The position numbers and the translations under genes are program-made. 64,000 nt of DNA. Origin: a virus. Positions 55,079 through 63,744 of this stretch are shown piece by piece. The DNA is taken from the IMG/VR virus record IMGVR_UViG_3300037189_005847, positions 1 to 64,000 of that record; one strand, given 5' to 3'. Under the pieces are notes generated by a model that saw only the letters and a program-made list of their open reading frames with translations, was not told the DNA's origin and searched no databases. How positions within the stretch are numbered: position 1 is the stretch's first letter; every line of letters starts with the position of its first letter.

Positions 55079-55390
55079 TCAAGTATGTTCTACATATTTA
55101 ATACCTGCTGCTCGAATAGCACTCTCACATACAGGACAGGGTTTAGCGTTTTTAGGCTCTCCATGAGAGCCAAATCTAGTAACTACAATACGATGCGCTC
55201 GATCAAGCTGACGACAACGTGCAATTGCATGAATCTCTGCGTGAAGAAACTGTTTATCAGGCAGACCCACTTTGCACGCATGATGATGCTGAAGCGGATG
55301 GGTTTTTACATAACTATTCTTACCGATGCTAAGAACACGACCACGCTTATCATAAATAATAGCAGTCATGTCAAATCTTTGCTTAGACAC
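55079..55390 (-). CDS. Cytidine/dCMP deaminase-like protein
   Basis: 103 aa. Zinc site: His and catalytic Glu in FLHAEIHAI, Cys pair in KPCPVCES. Shorter than classical dCMP deaminases; closer to small deaminase-fold proteins. Nucleotide or RNA substrate not clear. Confidence 0.7.
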   Translation of the reverse strand: MSKQRFDMTAIIYDKRGRVLSIGKNSYVKTHPLQHHHACKVGLPDKQFLHAEIHAIARCRQLDRAHRIVVTRFGSHGEPKNAKPCPVCESAIRAAGIKYVEHT

Positions 55391-55413
55391 AGTTTTCTCC
55401 TTGCTTACACACT

Positions 55414-55443
55414 AATATAGCGTATAACCAAGCAATTATGCAA
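55414..55443 (-). promoter_or_regulatory. Promoter for the deaminase unit
   Basis: Minus strand TTGCAT, 18 bases, TATATT, with AAGGAGAA downstream. Confidence 0.75.
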
Positions 55444-55639
55444 GTTGAATCTCTCTTCGAAAGTCGTCCATAACACTCAATACTTCCGAGCACTGAACGA
55501 CTGCATCCTCGTAGGTTTTACAGTCGCCGATGATTTCGTTGATGTACTCATCAGTCCAGCACTCTACTAGAATATCCCAGCCATCTTCGGTATAATGACA
55601 GGTTGCGTGTTGACGAATACGTTCAGCCCAAGTGTTCAT
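55436..55639 (-). CDS. Hypothetical protein, 67 aa
   Basis: Start MNTWAERIRQHATCHYTEDGW at 55639, TAATG overlap. Conserved-looking YTEDGWDILVECW pattern of phage proteins of unknown role. Confidence 0.6.
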   Translation of the reverse strand: MNTWAERIRQHATCHYTEDGWDILVECWTDEYINEIIGDCKTYEDAVVQCSEVLSVMDDFRREIQLA

Positions 55640-55839
55640 TACCATGTTCCTACATCAGTTATGTTAACGGTTCCAAGTATTTCAGATTTTTTAGGGAACT
55701 TCCAGACCAAAAACTTTGCTTCTGTATTGGGACCAATTCCTGATTCATTGGCCTTGTCAATAATAGAAACGTGAGTAGCGGTAGGGTATTCTTGTAGTAG
55801 TGTGTGGATCTTATTAATTTGGTCAACAGTGAATAACAT
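55639..55839 (-). CDS. Hypothetical protein, 66 aa
   Basis: MLFTVDQINKIHTLLQEYPT; small alpha/beta protein. Promoter at 55861-55889 directly upstream. No family recognised. Confidence 0.55.
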   Translation of the reverse strand: MLFTVDQINKIHTLLQEYPTATHVSIIDKANESGIGPNTEAKFLVWKFPKKSEILGTVNITDVGTW

Positions 55840-55860
55840 ATAAATTTCCTCTTATAAATA

Positions 55861-55889
55861 AATATAGCAATAAACAAACCTGCCAGCAA
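55861..55889 (-). promoter_or_regulatory. Promoter for 55639-55839
   Basis: Minus strand TTGCTG, 17 bases, TATATT; AAGAGGAAA ribosome-binding site downstream. It overlaps the 3' end of the preceding gene. Confidence 0.75.
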
Positions 55890-55891
55890 GT

Positions 55892-56434
55892 TCAATCTTC
55901 GTTGAACCGCTGGCAAAGGTCGTTAACATAGCCAAGTGGCGCATCACCTACATCATGCCAAGGCGAGATCTGAATGTGGTCATGAGCATATTTAGCTAGA
56001 CGTAGCCCTACGTGATCTCCGTCACAAAGTGCTACAACTCGTCTATGGCTTCTCAAAACACTAAGCCAATTAGCTGTAGTATCATTAACCTCAGTGCTGA
56101 AAACTGCTAGTGCGCTGTAACCTAGCCAAGTAACCTTACAAGCATCAAACACACCTTCACACAGGAATAGCGTGTCGCTGAACTGCCAGCTCTCTAATCC
56201 CCAAACGCCTACTCGGTCTCTGGCTAAGCGAGTAAAGTATCTACCCTCACGAGGATCGTTTTTAGCTTCTTTTGAAGCGTTAGGTCTATACTGTTGATAC
56301 CCAACTAGCTGCCCACTAAGATTCCATAGAGGAACGATAGCAGTATCTTCACCCAGCCAAGCACGGTGTAGATTCATACTAAAATACCGCCCATGCAGAT
56401 GCACGGCTATACTGTCTGGTCCCACAAGTTCCAT
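55892..56434 (-). CDS. Toprim-domain protein (primase-like)
   Basis: 180 aa. A primase-like N-terminal part (LVGYQQYRPN) and a Toprim core: LFLCEGVFDACKVTWLG with the Glu, and RRVVALCDGDHVGLRLA with DxD. No helicase domain follows, so it may be a stand-alone primase fragment or Toprim nuclease. Confidence 0.7.
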   Translation of the reverse strand: MELVGPDSIAVHLHGRYFSMNLHRAWLGEDTAIVPLWNLSGQLVGYQQYRPNASKEAKNDPREGRYFTRLARDRVGVWGLESWQFSDTLFLCEGVFDACKVTWLGYSALAVFSTEVNDTTANWLSVLRSHRRVVALCDGDHVGLRLAKYAHDHIQISPWHDVGDAPLGYVNDLCQRFNED

Positions 56435-56763
56435 GATATTAACTCGCCTTCTTTAAACTCACAGAGCACTGGCTTATTTACCAGATCACTTATCTTGGTA
56501 ACGTCTGCTTTATTCATCAGATGTGCTAAAAAACTAACTAGAAAAGCCACATTACCTTCGTCTTTACTCATGAAATGGTGAGGTACACTATCAAAAGATG
56601 TCACTGTCCAACTACTGTCTAGTTGACCATTATGTTGGCCTGCTCCCATAGTTAACAGCAGACCAAGTTCTGAGTTATACCTTCCTCCTAGGGAGATTTC
56701 TACAGTTATGATACGCCCTAGTTTATGCACTTTGTGAAGCCCACAATTCCTCTTGGAGTTCAT
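56407..56763 (-). CDS. Hypothetical protein, 118 aa
   Basis: Starts MNSKRNCGLHKVHKLGRI; a possible later start is not ruled out. GRYNSELGLLLTMGAGQHNG and KPVLCEFKEGELISW suggest a beta-rich nucleic-acid-related protein; its end overlaps the Toprim gene. Confidence 0.5.
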   Translation of the reverse strand: MNSKRNCGLHKVHKLGRIITVEISLGGRYNSELGLLLTMGAGQHNGQLDSSWTVTSFDSVPHHFMSKDEGNVAFLVSFLAHLMNKADVTKISDLVNKPVLCEFKEGELISWNLWDQTV

Positions 56764-56875
56764 CTAGGTCTACCATCAGAAGTTCAACTTCTAGTTCTTG
56801 CCCATCAACCTGAGCATACTTAATCTCTTGACGAAGTGCTTGAATGTCGCGTTTAATTTCTTCAACAGTTCGCAT
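56723..56875 (-). CDS. Small coiled-coil protein, 50 aa
   Basis: MRTVEEIKRDIQALRQEIKY, heptad-like helix throughout. Promoter at 56898-56926. Overlaps 56407-56763 by 40 bases. Confidence 0.55.
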   Translation of the reverse strand: MRTVEEIKRDIQALRQEIKYAQVDGQELEVELLMVDLDELQEELWASQSA

Positions 56876-56897
56876 ATTGATTCTCCTCTTATAAACC

Positions 56898-56926
56898 AAT
56901 ATAACAAAATTAAAGCAGGCGTGCAA
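56898..56926 (-). promoter_or_regulatory. Promoter for 56723-56875
   Basis: Minus strand TTGCAC, 17 bases, TATATT, then AAGAGGAG. Confidence 0.75.
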
Positions 56927-56928
56927 AT

Positions 56929-56957
56929 GAAAAAGGGCAGAGATTGCTCCCTGCCCT
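56929..56957 (-). terminator. Terminator of the SPFH gene
   Basis: Minus strand GGGCAGGGAG/CTCTGCCC hairpin then TTTTTC. Confidence 0.85.
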
Positions 56958-56962
56958 ACTAA

Positions 56963-58336
56963 TTATTTTACAGGCTGTTCCTGACGGTCCTTAAGCTCTT
57001 TCAACGCGCCTAGAGTAGTATATACGTCTAGACTGGTTGGGGCCGCCCCACTTGCAGTTGCTCCTGAGTAGAAGTCGGGCATGTCGATTTTTACATCCTT
57101 AAGAGCAGGATACATGACCTGAGCAATGTCACGCTGAATCTCTGCCATGTAGATGTCGGCAGCAGATTGCTTTGCGTTCAGCTTTGCACGTTCAACTTCT
57201 GCTTCTGCAAGACCTTTGGCCCGAATAGCATCCGCTTCGAATCGAGCAGCTTCTGCAGCAGCTTCCTGAATCCCGCGGTTCGCCTGAGCGATCTCGAGTT
57301 CACGCTGCTTGTCGATAACAGCTAGAGCCTTCTCTTTCTCACGCTGCACAGTTTCTTTTTGTGCGCGCTGACGTTCGACTTCAGTCTGCTGCTGCTCGCC
57401 GATGATAGCAAGTTCTTTCTGCTTCTGTGCATCCTGGATGTCACGCTGCTTCTGGATCTCGCGCTCTTGCTTTGCAGCCTCGGCTTCGGCCTGAGCGGTT
57501 TCGATCTGTTGTTGAGCAGAGATTTTCTTACCAACCAGCTTACGCTTTTCTTGCAACAGCACATTAAGTTGTTCATCAGGAATTGGATCGGCGGCAACAC
57601 TAACCTGGCTAACCTCAATACCATACTGCTCCATTGGGTTCTCAAGACGTTTAGGTAGTCCAGATGCGCTATCAATCTGAATTACGTTCTTCATAACCAG
57701 ACGAGTAGTCTCTTCTACCTTGCGGGAATCAGAGTTGGTAGAGCTTACCGGTGCATAACCGCTATCTTTGACTTCTACCTGTTCACGCTTAGTAACATAC
57801 AAACCATTACGAAGCTGATCTTCCATCTGAGCCTTGTAAGAGTTAACACCGCCTTGAATAAACTCTTCGCCAGTATACTGAGTTGCGGTAACTACAGCGA
57901 CGTTACGAGCATTGCTTACAAGAAGCGCATCAACTAGGTTCTCAAAGCTACGAAATTCTTGGTGCAACTTGCGGAAGTTGTTCTCGTCAATTGGAAGACG
58001 GAAGCGGAATGTCATCGGAACATCTGCGCCATACGTATCAGCAAAAGTAACACCGATCGCATCTAGATCACGAGTAAACTCAGTTGCAGCATCAGCCGAC
58101 ATATCAATTGTAGCTACTCGCTTGTACTCATAGATGTTAGTAAACATCGGCATCTTCAAGTGTAGGCCCGGCTCGGAATACACTTCGGTATTACCAGTCA
58201 GCTTATTCTGTACGTAGTAGATATAGCCTTCACTGGTAGTGAACCAAGTGGACGTTGCTACGAATAGGCCTGCTACACCTAGGGCTGTGCGCTTAGCAAT
58301 CTTTTTAAGCATAGAGATAAATTCTTGTTCGTTCAT
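56963..58336 (-). CDS. SPFH (prohibitin/HflC-like) membrane-scaffold protein
   Basis: 457 aa. N-terminal membrane helix (TALGVAGLFVATSTWF), SPFH domain (about 35-260; GLHLKMPMFTNIYEYKRV), then a long Ala/Glu/Gln/Arg coiled coil (270-400). This is the build of flotillin/prohibitin/HflC proteins, which form membrane cages around FtsH-type proteases. A phage copy might control lysogeny-type proteolysis or the membrane during takeover. Confidence 0.8.
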   Translation of the reverse strand: MNEQEFISMLKKIAKRTALGVAGLFVATSTWFTTSEGYIYYVQNKLTGNTEVYSEPGLHLKMPMFTNIYEYKRVATIDMSADAATEFTRDLDAIGVTFADTYGADVPMTFRFRLPIDENNFRKLHQEFRSFENLVDALLVSNARNVAVVTATQYTGEEFIQGGVNSYKAQMEDQLRNGLYVTKREQVEVKDSGYAPVSSTNSDSRKVEETTRLVMKNVIQIDSASGLPKRLENPMEQYGIEVSQVSVAADPIPDEQLNVLLQEKRKLVGKKISAQQQIETAQAEAEAAKQEREIQKQRDIQDAQKQKELAIIGEQQQTEVERQRAQKETVQREKEKALAVIDKQRELEIAQANRGIQEAAAEAARFEADAIRAKGLAEAEVERAKLNAKQSAADIYMAEIQRDIAQVMYPALKDVKIDMPDFYSGATASGAAPTSLDVYTTLGALKELKDRQEQPVK

Positions 58337-58337
58337 G

Positions 58338-58493
58338 TTAGTTATTTCCTTCGTTTTCTTTTACTTGTTCAATTGTGTTGCCGTGTTCATCGACATATTG
58401 TTCGTATGTGTAGCTTGCTGTACCGCCTGCCGCTCTACGAGCGAACCAGTATACAGCATATACTACAACTGCTAAAATTAGTAGTACTGTCAT
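58338..58493 (-). CDS. Small membrane-anchored protein, 51 aa
   Basis: MTVLLILAVVVYAVYWFARR is one membrane helix followed by a cytoplasmic QYVDEHGNTIEQVKENEGN tail. Two bases before the SPFH start; probably functions with it. Confidence 0.6.
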   Translation of the reverse strand: MTVLLILAVVVYAVYWFARRAAGGTASYTYEQYVDEHGNTIEQVKENEGNN

Positions 58494-58504
58494 TTAATCG
58501 TGCC

Positions 58505-58870
58505 TTATGAAAAATTAACATGAAATTCTTGCGAGAAACTCATATTACCAGGTTGATCAGCATGAGCCAACATATGTTTTAGTGCAGGCGGTATCATATT
58601 GTCAAAACGAGACAAGAATGTTTTACGATCTACTACCTCTGCACCTGTAGTCATGTATGCTCCGAATAGATCTTCGAACTCTCGCCGCGCTCGTTCAGCA
58701 GGTGTGTTCCTAGTCTCTGGTTCGTAGTGCCATTTTCCGTATTCGTCAAAGTGACTCTCTTTTACATAATCGCTACTTTTAGGATAGGCGCGAGTAACTA
58801 GCATACATACAGTACGTCCTTCTCCTGTTGCAAAATAATCTGCAACTACAAACTCATATAGCTCTATCAT
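58505..58870 (-). CDS. Hypothetical protein, 121 aa
   Basis: MIELYEFVVADYFATGEGRTV; ARREFEDLFGAYMTTGAEV in the middle. ATGA overlap with the next gene. No family recognised. Confidence 0.6.
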   Translation of the reverse strand: MIELYEFVVADYFATGEGRTVCMLVTRAYPKSSDYVKESHFDEYGKWHYEPETRNTPAERARREFEDLFGAYMTTGAEVVDRKTFLSRFDNMIPPALKHMLAHADQPGNMSFSQEFHVNFS

Positions 58871-59244
58871 AGCGATTTTCTCTTCTCAAAAGAAATTTTA
58901 TTAGCCCAAGCAGCAGCACAATAAAACGTATCTCCAGGTTCTAGCTGAAATCCGTTAAATCGAAAGCGTTTTAGAACTCGATCACCATTCCAACAAGCGT
59001 AAGGCGGAATTTCAATGTACCCACGTGATTTAAGTAGTCGACGCACTTCTGCAAAAGCTGGGTGGTCCTCGTGCGCTGCGGTAACTCCGTAATGACCTTC
59101 AAAGTCGTAACGAATCAAGCAGTCAGTAACTAGATGTTCTGGGATGTCCACGCGTGGATTTTCAATCGGTTTGCGCTCAGGGATGGGATTCTTAGCCATC
59201 CATTCATGCAGTACATCGTTAGGAATTACATTATTCCAAGACAT
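58867..59244 (-). CDS. Hypothetical protein, 125 aa
   Basis: Start MSWNNVIPNDVLHEWMAKNP at 59244. Contains DTFYCAAAWANKISF at the end. Found-looking phage protein of unknown role. Confidence 0.6.
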   Translation of the reverse strand: MSWNNVIPNDVLHEWMAKNPIPERKPIENPRVDIPEHLVTDCLIRYDFEGHYGVTAAHEDHPAFAEVRRLLKSRGYIEIPPYACWNGDRVLKRFRFNGFQLEPGDTFYCAAAWANKISFEKRKSL

Positions 59245-59245
59245 G

Positions 59246-59392
59246 TCAGTCTCCTTTAATAGCAGATATTGCAAACCATGAAAGACCCCAACCTAGAGCG
59301 GCGGATACCCAAGGCTGACTAAAACCGTCAGTAAATACTTGATAACTTGCTACAGCAAACACTACTGTAGTTAGTGCATAGATTAGTCTCAT
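59246..59392 (-). CDS. Small membrane protein, 48 aa
   Basis: Two hydrophobic stretches (MRLIYALTTVVFAVASYQVF and WVSAALGWGLSWFAISAI). Start overlaps the end of the phosphoesterase gene; AAAGGAG of the next gene lies in its tail. Confidence 0.55.
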   Translation of the reverse strand: MRLIYALTTVVFAVASYQVFTDGFSQPWVSAALGWGLSWFAISAIKGD

Positions 59393-59940
59393 TGCATTTT
59401 CCTTGCGATTGCAGCTAGATCTTCGATATTGACAGGGTAGTAATCAGTTTGCTCAACACAAACGCAGTGGTATGGTCCTTTCGGACTTAGGTTCTGGTGA
59501 ATATGCCCATGCACGTTAAGCATCTGCTTGCCTTCGCCCCCACCACGATACAGGCTACTCTCATGCAGTGGAACGTGGCTTAGGATAATACCAAACTCGC
59601 TAAATACCCGCCACATTTCAACTTTAGCAAACCAGCCACCGCTGGCAAGCATCTTGATATTATCGTGGTTTCCCACAACGAGACGCTTTTGACCCATTAG
59701 ACGGGGCCAATGGCGCTTCATCCAATCTTCTTGGTCGTTGCCCATAACTACGTCGCCAAGGTGATAAACCTTGTCTCCCGGCTTAATCATCGTATTCCAA
59801 CGATGAATCATAACCTCGTTCATTTCTTCTACGCACGAAAACCCCGGACGAATAAGCTCACCAGACTCAGAGTCGGTAAACTTGAGAATGTTAGAATGGT
59901 TAAAGTGTGTGTCGCTTACTAGCCAAATATTTCCTGACAT
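59389..59940 (-). CDS. Calcineurin-like metallophosphoesterase
   Basis: 183 aa from 59940. VSDTHFNHSNI, HLGDVVMG, VVGNHDN, LSHVPLH and NVHGHIH complete the metal site. Matches small phage/bacterial phosphoesterases of the YfcE-like type. Confidence 0.75.
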   Translation of the reverse strand: MSGNIWLVSDTHFNHSNILKFTDSESGELIRPGFSCVEEMNEVMIHRWNTMIKPGDKVYHLGDVVMGNDQEDWMKRHWPRLMGQKRLVVGNHDNIKMLASGGWFAKVEMWRVFSEFGIILSHVPLHESSLYRGGGEGKQMLNVHGHIHQNLSPKGPYHCVCVEQTDYYPVNIEDLAAIARKMQ

Positions 59941-59942
59941 TT

Positions 59943-60764
59943 TTATATAAATCCCCATTTTTCTGCACAGATTGGGCCAATCCCAAGATCAATGCTTTGT
60001 TTATTAGAAAGTACACGACCACAGCAAGCACACGAACCAGTACGACGACCATAACGAACAGCTGCTTCACGCGGGTTCTCTGCAATCACACTGAGAGCCG
60101 TCTTATGTTCGTCAGTAGCTTCGCGAGTACCAAAGAAACGACCGTCTGCAACCTTACCGATGTACTCGTCATTCTCAGTCTTGACATACAGAGCACCTGC
60201 ATTATTACCAGTAGCCGGAGCCAGAGAAATCTTCAAGCCTTCAGCACGGTACACAGGACGCTTGTAGCCTTTCTCCCGAGCATAATCAAACATATCAATG
60301 ATCGACTGAAGATTGACCTCTTTAGCCTCGGCTTCACGTTGGGCGCGACGCTCTTCCATGCGAACCAGCATAGCCTGAATAGCAGCTACCTGTTTTTCGC
60401 TCCAAGCCTTACCTGCGTTGTGCTGCTCAGCCAAGGACCGAGCCAGATCATTCCAACCGACCATAGCAAACACTTGAGCATAGATAGCAGTCTCGCGGTT
60501 CAACTGCTGTGCAGCTTCGACGGCATCTTGCTTTTTCTTAGCGCGCTGTTGACGAGCCTTCTCCAGCTTGCGAGGGTCGGTTTTGAAATAACCTTTACCG
60601 CGGCAAGCAAAGCACTCACGCTTGTCCTGATGCACACGCACACCACTGTACAAGCCCGTGCCAGCACACTGGCCGCACGGATAACGCTTTTCTGCCGACG
60701 CCTTCAGAGGGATAGGCGTGGTATCGTCTGTCAGTGAATCAACAAAGCTGTTCCAGTCGCTCAT
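59943..60764 (-). CDS. Zinc-binding coiled-coil protein, 273 aa
   Basis: N-terminal CGQCAGTGLYSG and CFACRGKGY (DnaJ-like zinc site), a charged coiled coil (60-150), and a C-terminal GSCACCGRVLSNKQSIDLGIGP (in parts) zinc ribbon. Such proteins (DUF6011-like) occur in many phages; function unknown. Confidence 0.65.
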   Translation of the reverse strand: MSDWNSFVDSLTDDTTPIPLKASAEKRYPCGQCAGTGLYSGVRVHQDKRECFACRGKGYFKTDPRKLEKARQQRAKKKQDAVEAAQQLNRETAIYAQVFAMVGWNDLARSLAEQHNAGKAWSEKQVAAIQAMLVRMEERRAQREAEAKEVNLQSIIDMFDYAREKGYKRPVYRAEGLKISLAPATGNNAGALYVKTENDEYIGKVADGRFFGTREATDEHKTALSVIAENPREAAVRYGRRTGSCACCGRVLSNKQSIDLGIGPICAEKWGFI

Positions 60765-60787
60765 CTCTCTCTCCTTCTTTATAATTA

Positions 60788-60817
60788 TTTATAACACAAA
60801 GAAAAGGAACTGAGCAA
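60788..60817 (-). promoter_or_regulatory. Promoter for 59943-60764
   Basis: Minus strand TTGCTC, 18 bases, TATAAA, then GAAGGAGAG. Confidence 0.7.
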
Positions 60818-60820
60818 AAG

Positions 60821-60850
60821 AAAACAGGCAGTGTTTCCACCGCCTGTTCA
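60821..60850 (-). terminator. Terminator after the NAD operon
   Basis: Minus strand AACAGGC...GTG/CAC...GCCTGTT hairpin followed by TTCTTTT. Confidence 0.85.
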
Positions 60851-60851
60851 T

Positions 60852-60986
60852 TTACTCTTGATTTGGGTCGTCGATTGGTGTGTAGCACTTCTTTGCCTCA
60901 GCTGCTTCTGCTGCTCGTCGCTTGTTGCGCTCGTCGTTTAGGCGCCATGCTTCTGCCATTAGACGTGCTTCATCACTACGATTCAT
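60852..60986 (-). CDS. Small charged helical protein, 44 aa
   Basis: MNRSDEARLMAEAWRLNDER, Ala/Arg/Glu-rich. ATGA overlap with the nicotinamide phosphoribosyltransferase stop. Last gene of the NAD operon; no family recognised. Confidence 0.55.
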   Translation of the reverse strand: MNRSDEARLMAEAWRLNDERNKRRAAEAAEAKKCYTPIDDPNQE

Positions 60987-62416
60987 CACACACCTTCCTT
61001 TGCACGTTCACGAATGTTTTCAAACGTATCTTCAACGAGTATAACGCCGTTCATGAACACGGGCTGCAACAGGTTTTCTGCGCTTGGACGCTCCCAGAAA
61101 TAGTCTGCTGGAACGGTGCGGATGTATGGAGCAATACCAAATCCAGCTTCTTTGACTAGAGCAATACGGCCTTCTTTAGAACGCTTACCGTGATCAGTTA
61201 CTGGGTCTTTTGAGAATCCAACCCAATCACTCTCATTAACACGAATAGCTGATGCCTTCATTGCATACTTGAGAGTATCACGGTTCCAAGCTTGTAGCAA
61301 CCCGCCGCCCATACCGAATGTGATGTTTTCTGCCGAGAACCCTGCCGTTTTCAGATTTTCTAGAATCTTAGGTAGCGAGTGTTCGTTGATACCATCGCCT
61401 TGAATAACTCTAACGCTTGGGTGCAGAACCTTAAACCCTTTCGAGTTTGTAGTAGTTCCAAACTTGCTAGCAAGGATTTTGACAATCTCTACAGGTACAG
61501 TTTCGGGATCACCACTATCAGGACGTACCACCAAGGTGCCGCCTGAATTGATTATCTTCTCACGAAGAACTTCACCCCATAGATGGCCAGCTGCGTGATA
61601 GATGTCGAAGCTATCAGATACGCAAGCATACAGCTTGCCTTCACCTGCGAACTGGTCGATCATGTTGTCATAAGCATCAGTTTCATGTGCACGACCCCAA
61701 GAAGTGATAGTGCTATGTTCACTAGCTGGGATGCTAAACCCAACAACCTCATCAGTGTTGTAGTATTCCATAACACCTACAAGAGCTTCGGCAGTATCAG
61801 TACCCATAAAGTTTACTAGGTGAGCCATGCCGCCGAGCATCGCAGTTTCACTAGACGATGCGCCACGAGCACCAAAGTCATGGAGCTTGAAATTGATCTG
61901 AGCTTCTACTGAAACGTCAGATGTTTCTTCAAGAGCACGCTTGATGATTTTCTTCATCTTGCGCGACTTCGTCGCCACAGTAGAAGGATACCACACACCA
62001 CGAAGCATAGCTGTTTCCAAGTACGAAGTCAACCACCACAGGCGCGGGTCTGTATTAACTACCTGAACCTGTACGTTATGGGTTGGCATAACCGTACCTT
62101 CTGGTACTGCTTCTACCAGCACTGGCAACATACCGTTATATTCGTTTACGATAATTTCCCAACCTTCGCGGTTGAAAGGTAGACCGTGTGCTAGAACAAT
62201 ACGTTCTGCACGATCTACGTCCGCCATTGTGATAGGCGTGGTCATATAGTCTTTCATAAACGCTTGCAGACCAAAGAACACACTCTCATCTTCGCCACCG
62301 CGGCTTTCAATGTACGAAGAAATGTGAGTAGTACCTGCTGGATACTGAACCCACTGAGAAAATTTGTAGCTATCGGTACGAAGGATAGCTGAGATAAGAT
62401 GTAGTACTGTTTTCAT
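60986..62416 (-). CDS. nadV: Nicotinamide phosphoribosyltransferase
   Basis: 476 aa, full length for NAMPT/NadV. TDSYKFSQWVQYP at the N-terminus, KLHDFGARGASSSE, VRPDSGDPE and QGDGINEHSLPKIL are family signatures; the last holds the PRPP/nicotinamide site. Makes NMN from nicotinamide and PRPP. With the adenylyltransferase at 62644-63717 it forms the two-step pathway that rebuilds NAD+. Confidence 0.93.
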   Translation of the reverse strand: MKTVLHLISAILRTDSYKFSQWVQYPAGTTHISSYIESRGGEDESVFFGLQAFMKDYMTTPITMADVDRAERIVLAHGLPFNREGWEIIVNEYNGMLPVLVEAVPEGTVMPTHNVQVQVVNTDPRLWWLTSYLETAMLRGVWYPSTVATKSRKMKKIIKRALEETSDVSVEAQINFKLHDFGARGASSSETAMLGGMAHLVNFMGTDTAEALVGVMEYYNTDEVVGFSIPASEHSTITSWGRAHETDAYDNMIDQFAGEGKLYACVSDSFDIYHAAGHLWGEVLREKIINSGGTLVVRPDSGDPETVPVEIVKILASKFGTTTNSKGFKVLHPSVRVIQGDGINEHSLPKILENLKTAGFSAENITFGMGGGLLQAWNRDTLKYAMKASAIRVNESDWVGFSKDPVTDHGKRSKEGRIALVKEAGFGIAPYIRTVPADYFWERPSAENLLQPVFMNGVILVEDTFENIRERAKEGV

Positions 62417-62440
62417 TTTAGAACTCCTCTAAAGTTAATG

Positions 62441-62459
62441 CCAGTTCTCTCTGAACTGG
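62441..62459 (-). promoter_or_regulatory. Conserved hairpin before nadV
   Basis: CCAGTTC-AGAG-AGAACTGG, 25 bases before the start codon. The same core, AGTTCAGAGAGAACT, occurs before the adenylyltransferase gene at 63745-63761 and nowhere else that I noticed. Confidence 0.7.
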
Positions 62460-62463
62460 ACTT

Positions 62464-62640
62464 TTATTTTGGCGTTAGTAGCGTATTACAAATTGGGCAG
62501 TTAAACCCACGGTAAATATCATGACCTCCACCATAGTCATAGTCATGGTACTCTTTTATATCACTGTGAGTGTACTCTAATACAGATTTACACTTGTGAC
62601 AGGTAACCTGTAAAGCACCCACTGAAATTACTTTAACCAT
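62464..62640 (-). CDS. Zinc-ribbon protein, 58 aa
   Basis: VTCHKCKSVLEY and FNCPICNTLL supply a Cys4 ribbon around a Tyr/Asp/Gly-rich loop. Between the two NAD genes and read with them. Role unknown. Confidence 0.65.
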   Translation of the reverse strand: MVKVISVGALQVTCHKCKSVLEYTHSDIKEYHDYDYGGGHDIYRGFNCPICNTLLTPK

Positions 62641-62643
62641 CTG

Positions 62644-63717
62644 TTATCCAATGTTGATAAAGTTGTCGATGATGTGGAAGTGGTCTTCAAACATCTTCTC
62701 TTGCTTCACATCCTTGAAAGGAACCCAGAATGCTTTTTCAGCATCATCAGAACCTTTAACCTTTGGAAGCTCGCCAACACCAAGGTCAATCAAGAATGCT
62801 TGAGTGATAGTACGGCCACGAGTAGAACGGTTAGGAGCGTCAAAAGTCTTGGAAGCTTTGATAGAACCTTTCAAAACCGGAGCAGGAACTTTGATCTTGG
62901 TTTCTTCTTTCAGTTCACGAATAGCCCCGTCAAGCATAGTTTCGTCTTGGTTCAAGAAACCACCTGGCAGTGCCCATTGACCTTTGCCAGGCATGTCGCC
63001 ACGCTTTACAAGAAGAATATGACCGCTTTGAATAACAACAGCGTCAACAGTCATGAAAGTAGGAGGGAACGGAGCGGCCTTCCACGCTTCTTTGTATTTT
63101 CGTACCATTTGGTATTCTTTGCAAATAGTGTCCCATGCACCGCCGATCTTGGCATTCTGATTGATAACGTCACACATCTTTCCGTGAGCTTCTTTAGGCA
63201 TCATTGTAGAAATAAAGTGCGAGCTTGTACCAGCGTCGTTACCTTCAAACATCAGCTTACGAATGTCAGTAGCATTAATACCACCAACATCATCAACTTC
63301 AATATGGTTCTTCCAGCGAGGGAAGATGTTCAGGTAGTAACTAGTGCTGTCTTTTGAGTGACCAATCAGACCAACATCTTGTGCATCAGGAACAGTCACA
63401 TCAACAATACGTTGAATTGCATTGACCCATTTATTGTCGTCATACGGGAAGTCAGAGACTGGAACAACTTTTACGCGAGACGTCTTCACTCGACCTTGAG
63501 CACCCTCATAAGCAAAGTGCTGTGGTTTGTTGAAACAGACTTCAATCATAGCCTTGCGTTCTTGGAACGTAAATGGATTTCGTATATTTCGAGCAGCAAA
63601 GCTAGAGCCGACTACTACAACTACCTCTTTAGCTTGCTCAAGTGCAGCATCAATAACTGCTTTGTGTCCATTGTGAAACGGCTGGAACCGACCGATAAAT
63701 ACTAGTGCATCACGCAT
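62644..63717 (-). CDS. nadM: Bifunctional NMN adenylyltransferase / Nudix hydrolase
   Basis: 357 aa. Residues 1-180: NMNAT domain with GRFQPFHNGHKAV (HxGH) and INATDIRKLM. Residues 220-357: Nudix domain with GGFLNQDETMLDG leading into AIRELKEETKI, the complete Nudix box. The first half makes NAD+ from NMN and ATP. The Nudix half of such fusions can hydrolyse ADP-ribose. Together with nadV it equals the NAMPT-NMNAT route used by phages against NAD+-depleting defences. Confidence 0.93.
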   Translation of the reverse strand: MRDALVFIGRFQPFHNGHKAVIDAALEQAKEVVVVVGSSFAARNIRNPFTFQERKAMIEVCFNKPQHFAYEGAQGRVKTSRVKVVPVSDFPYDDNKWVNAIQRIVDVTVPDAQDVGLIGHSKDSTSYYLNIFPRWKNHIEVDDVGGINATDIRKLMFEGNDAGTSSHFISTMMPKEAHGKMCDVINQNAKIGGAWDTICKEYQMVRKYKEAWKAAPFPPTFMTVDAVVIQSGHILLVKRGDMPGKGQWALPGGFLNQDETMLDGAIRELKEETKIKVPAPVLKGSIKASKTFDAPNRSTRGRTITQAFLIDLGVGELPKVKGSDDAEKAFWVPFKDVKQEKMFEDHFHIIDNFINIG

Positions 63718-63744
63718 TTGTAAAAACTCCTTTTACAGTTAATA

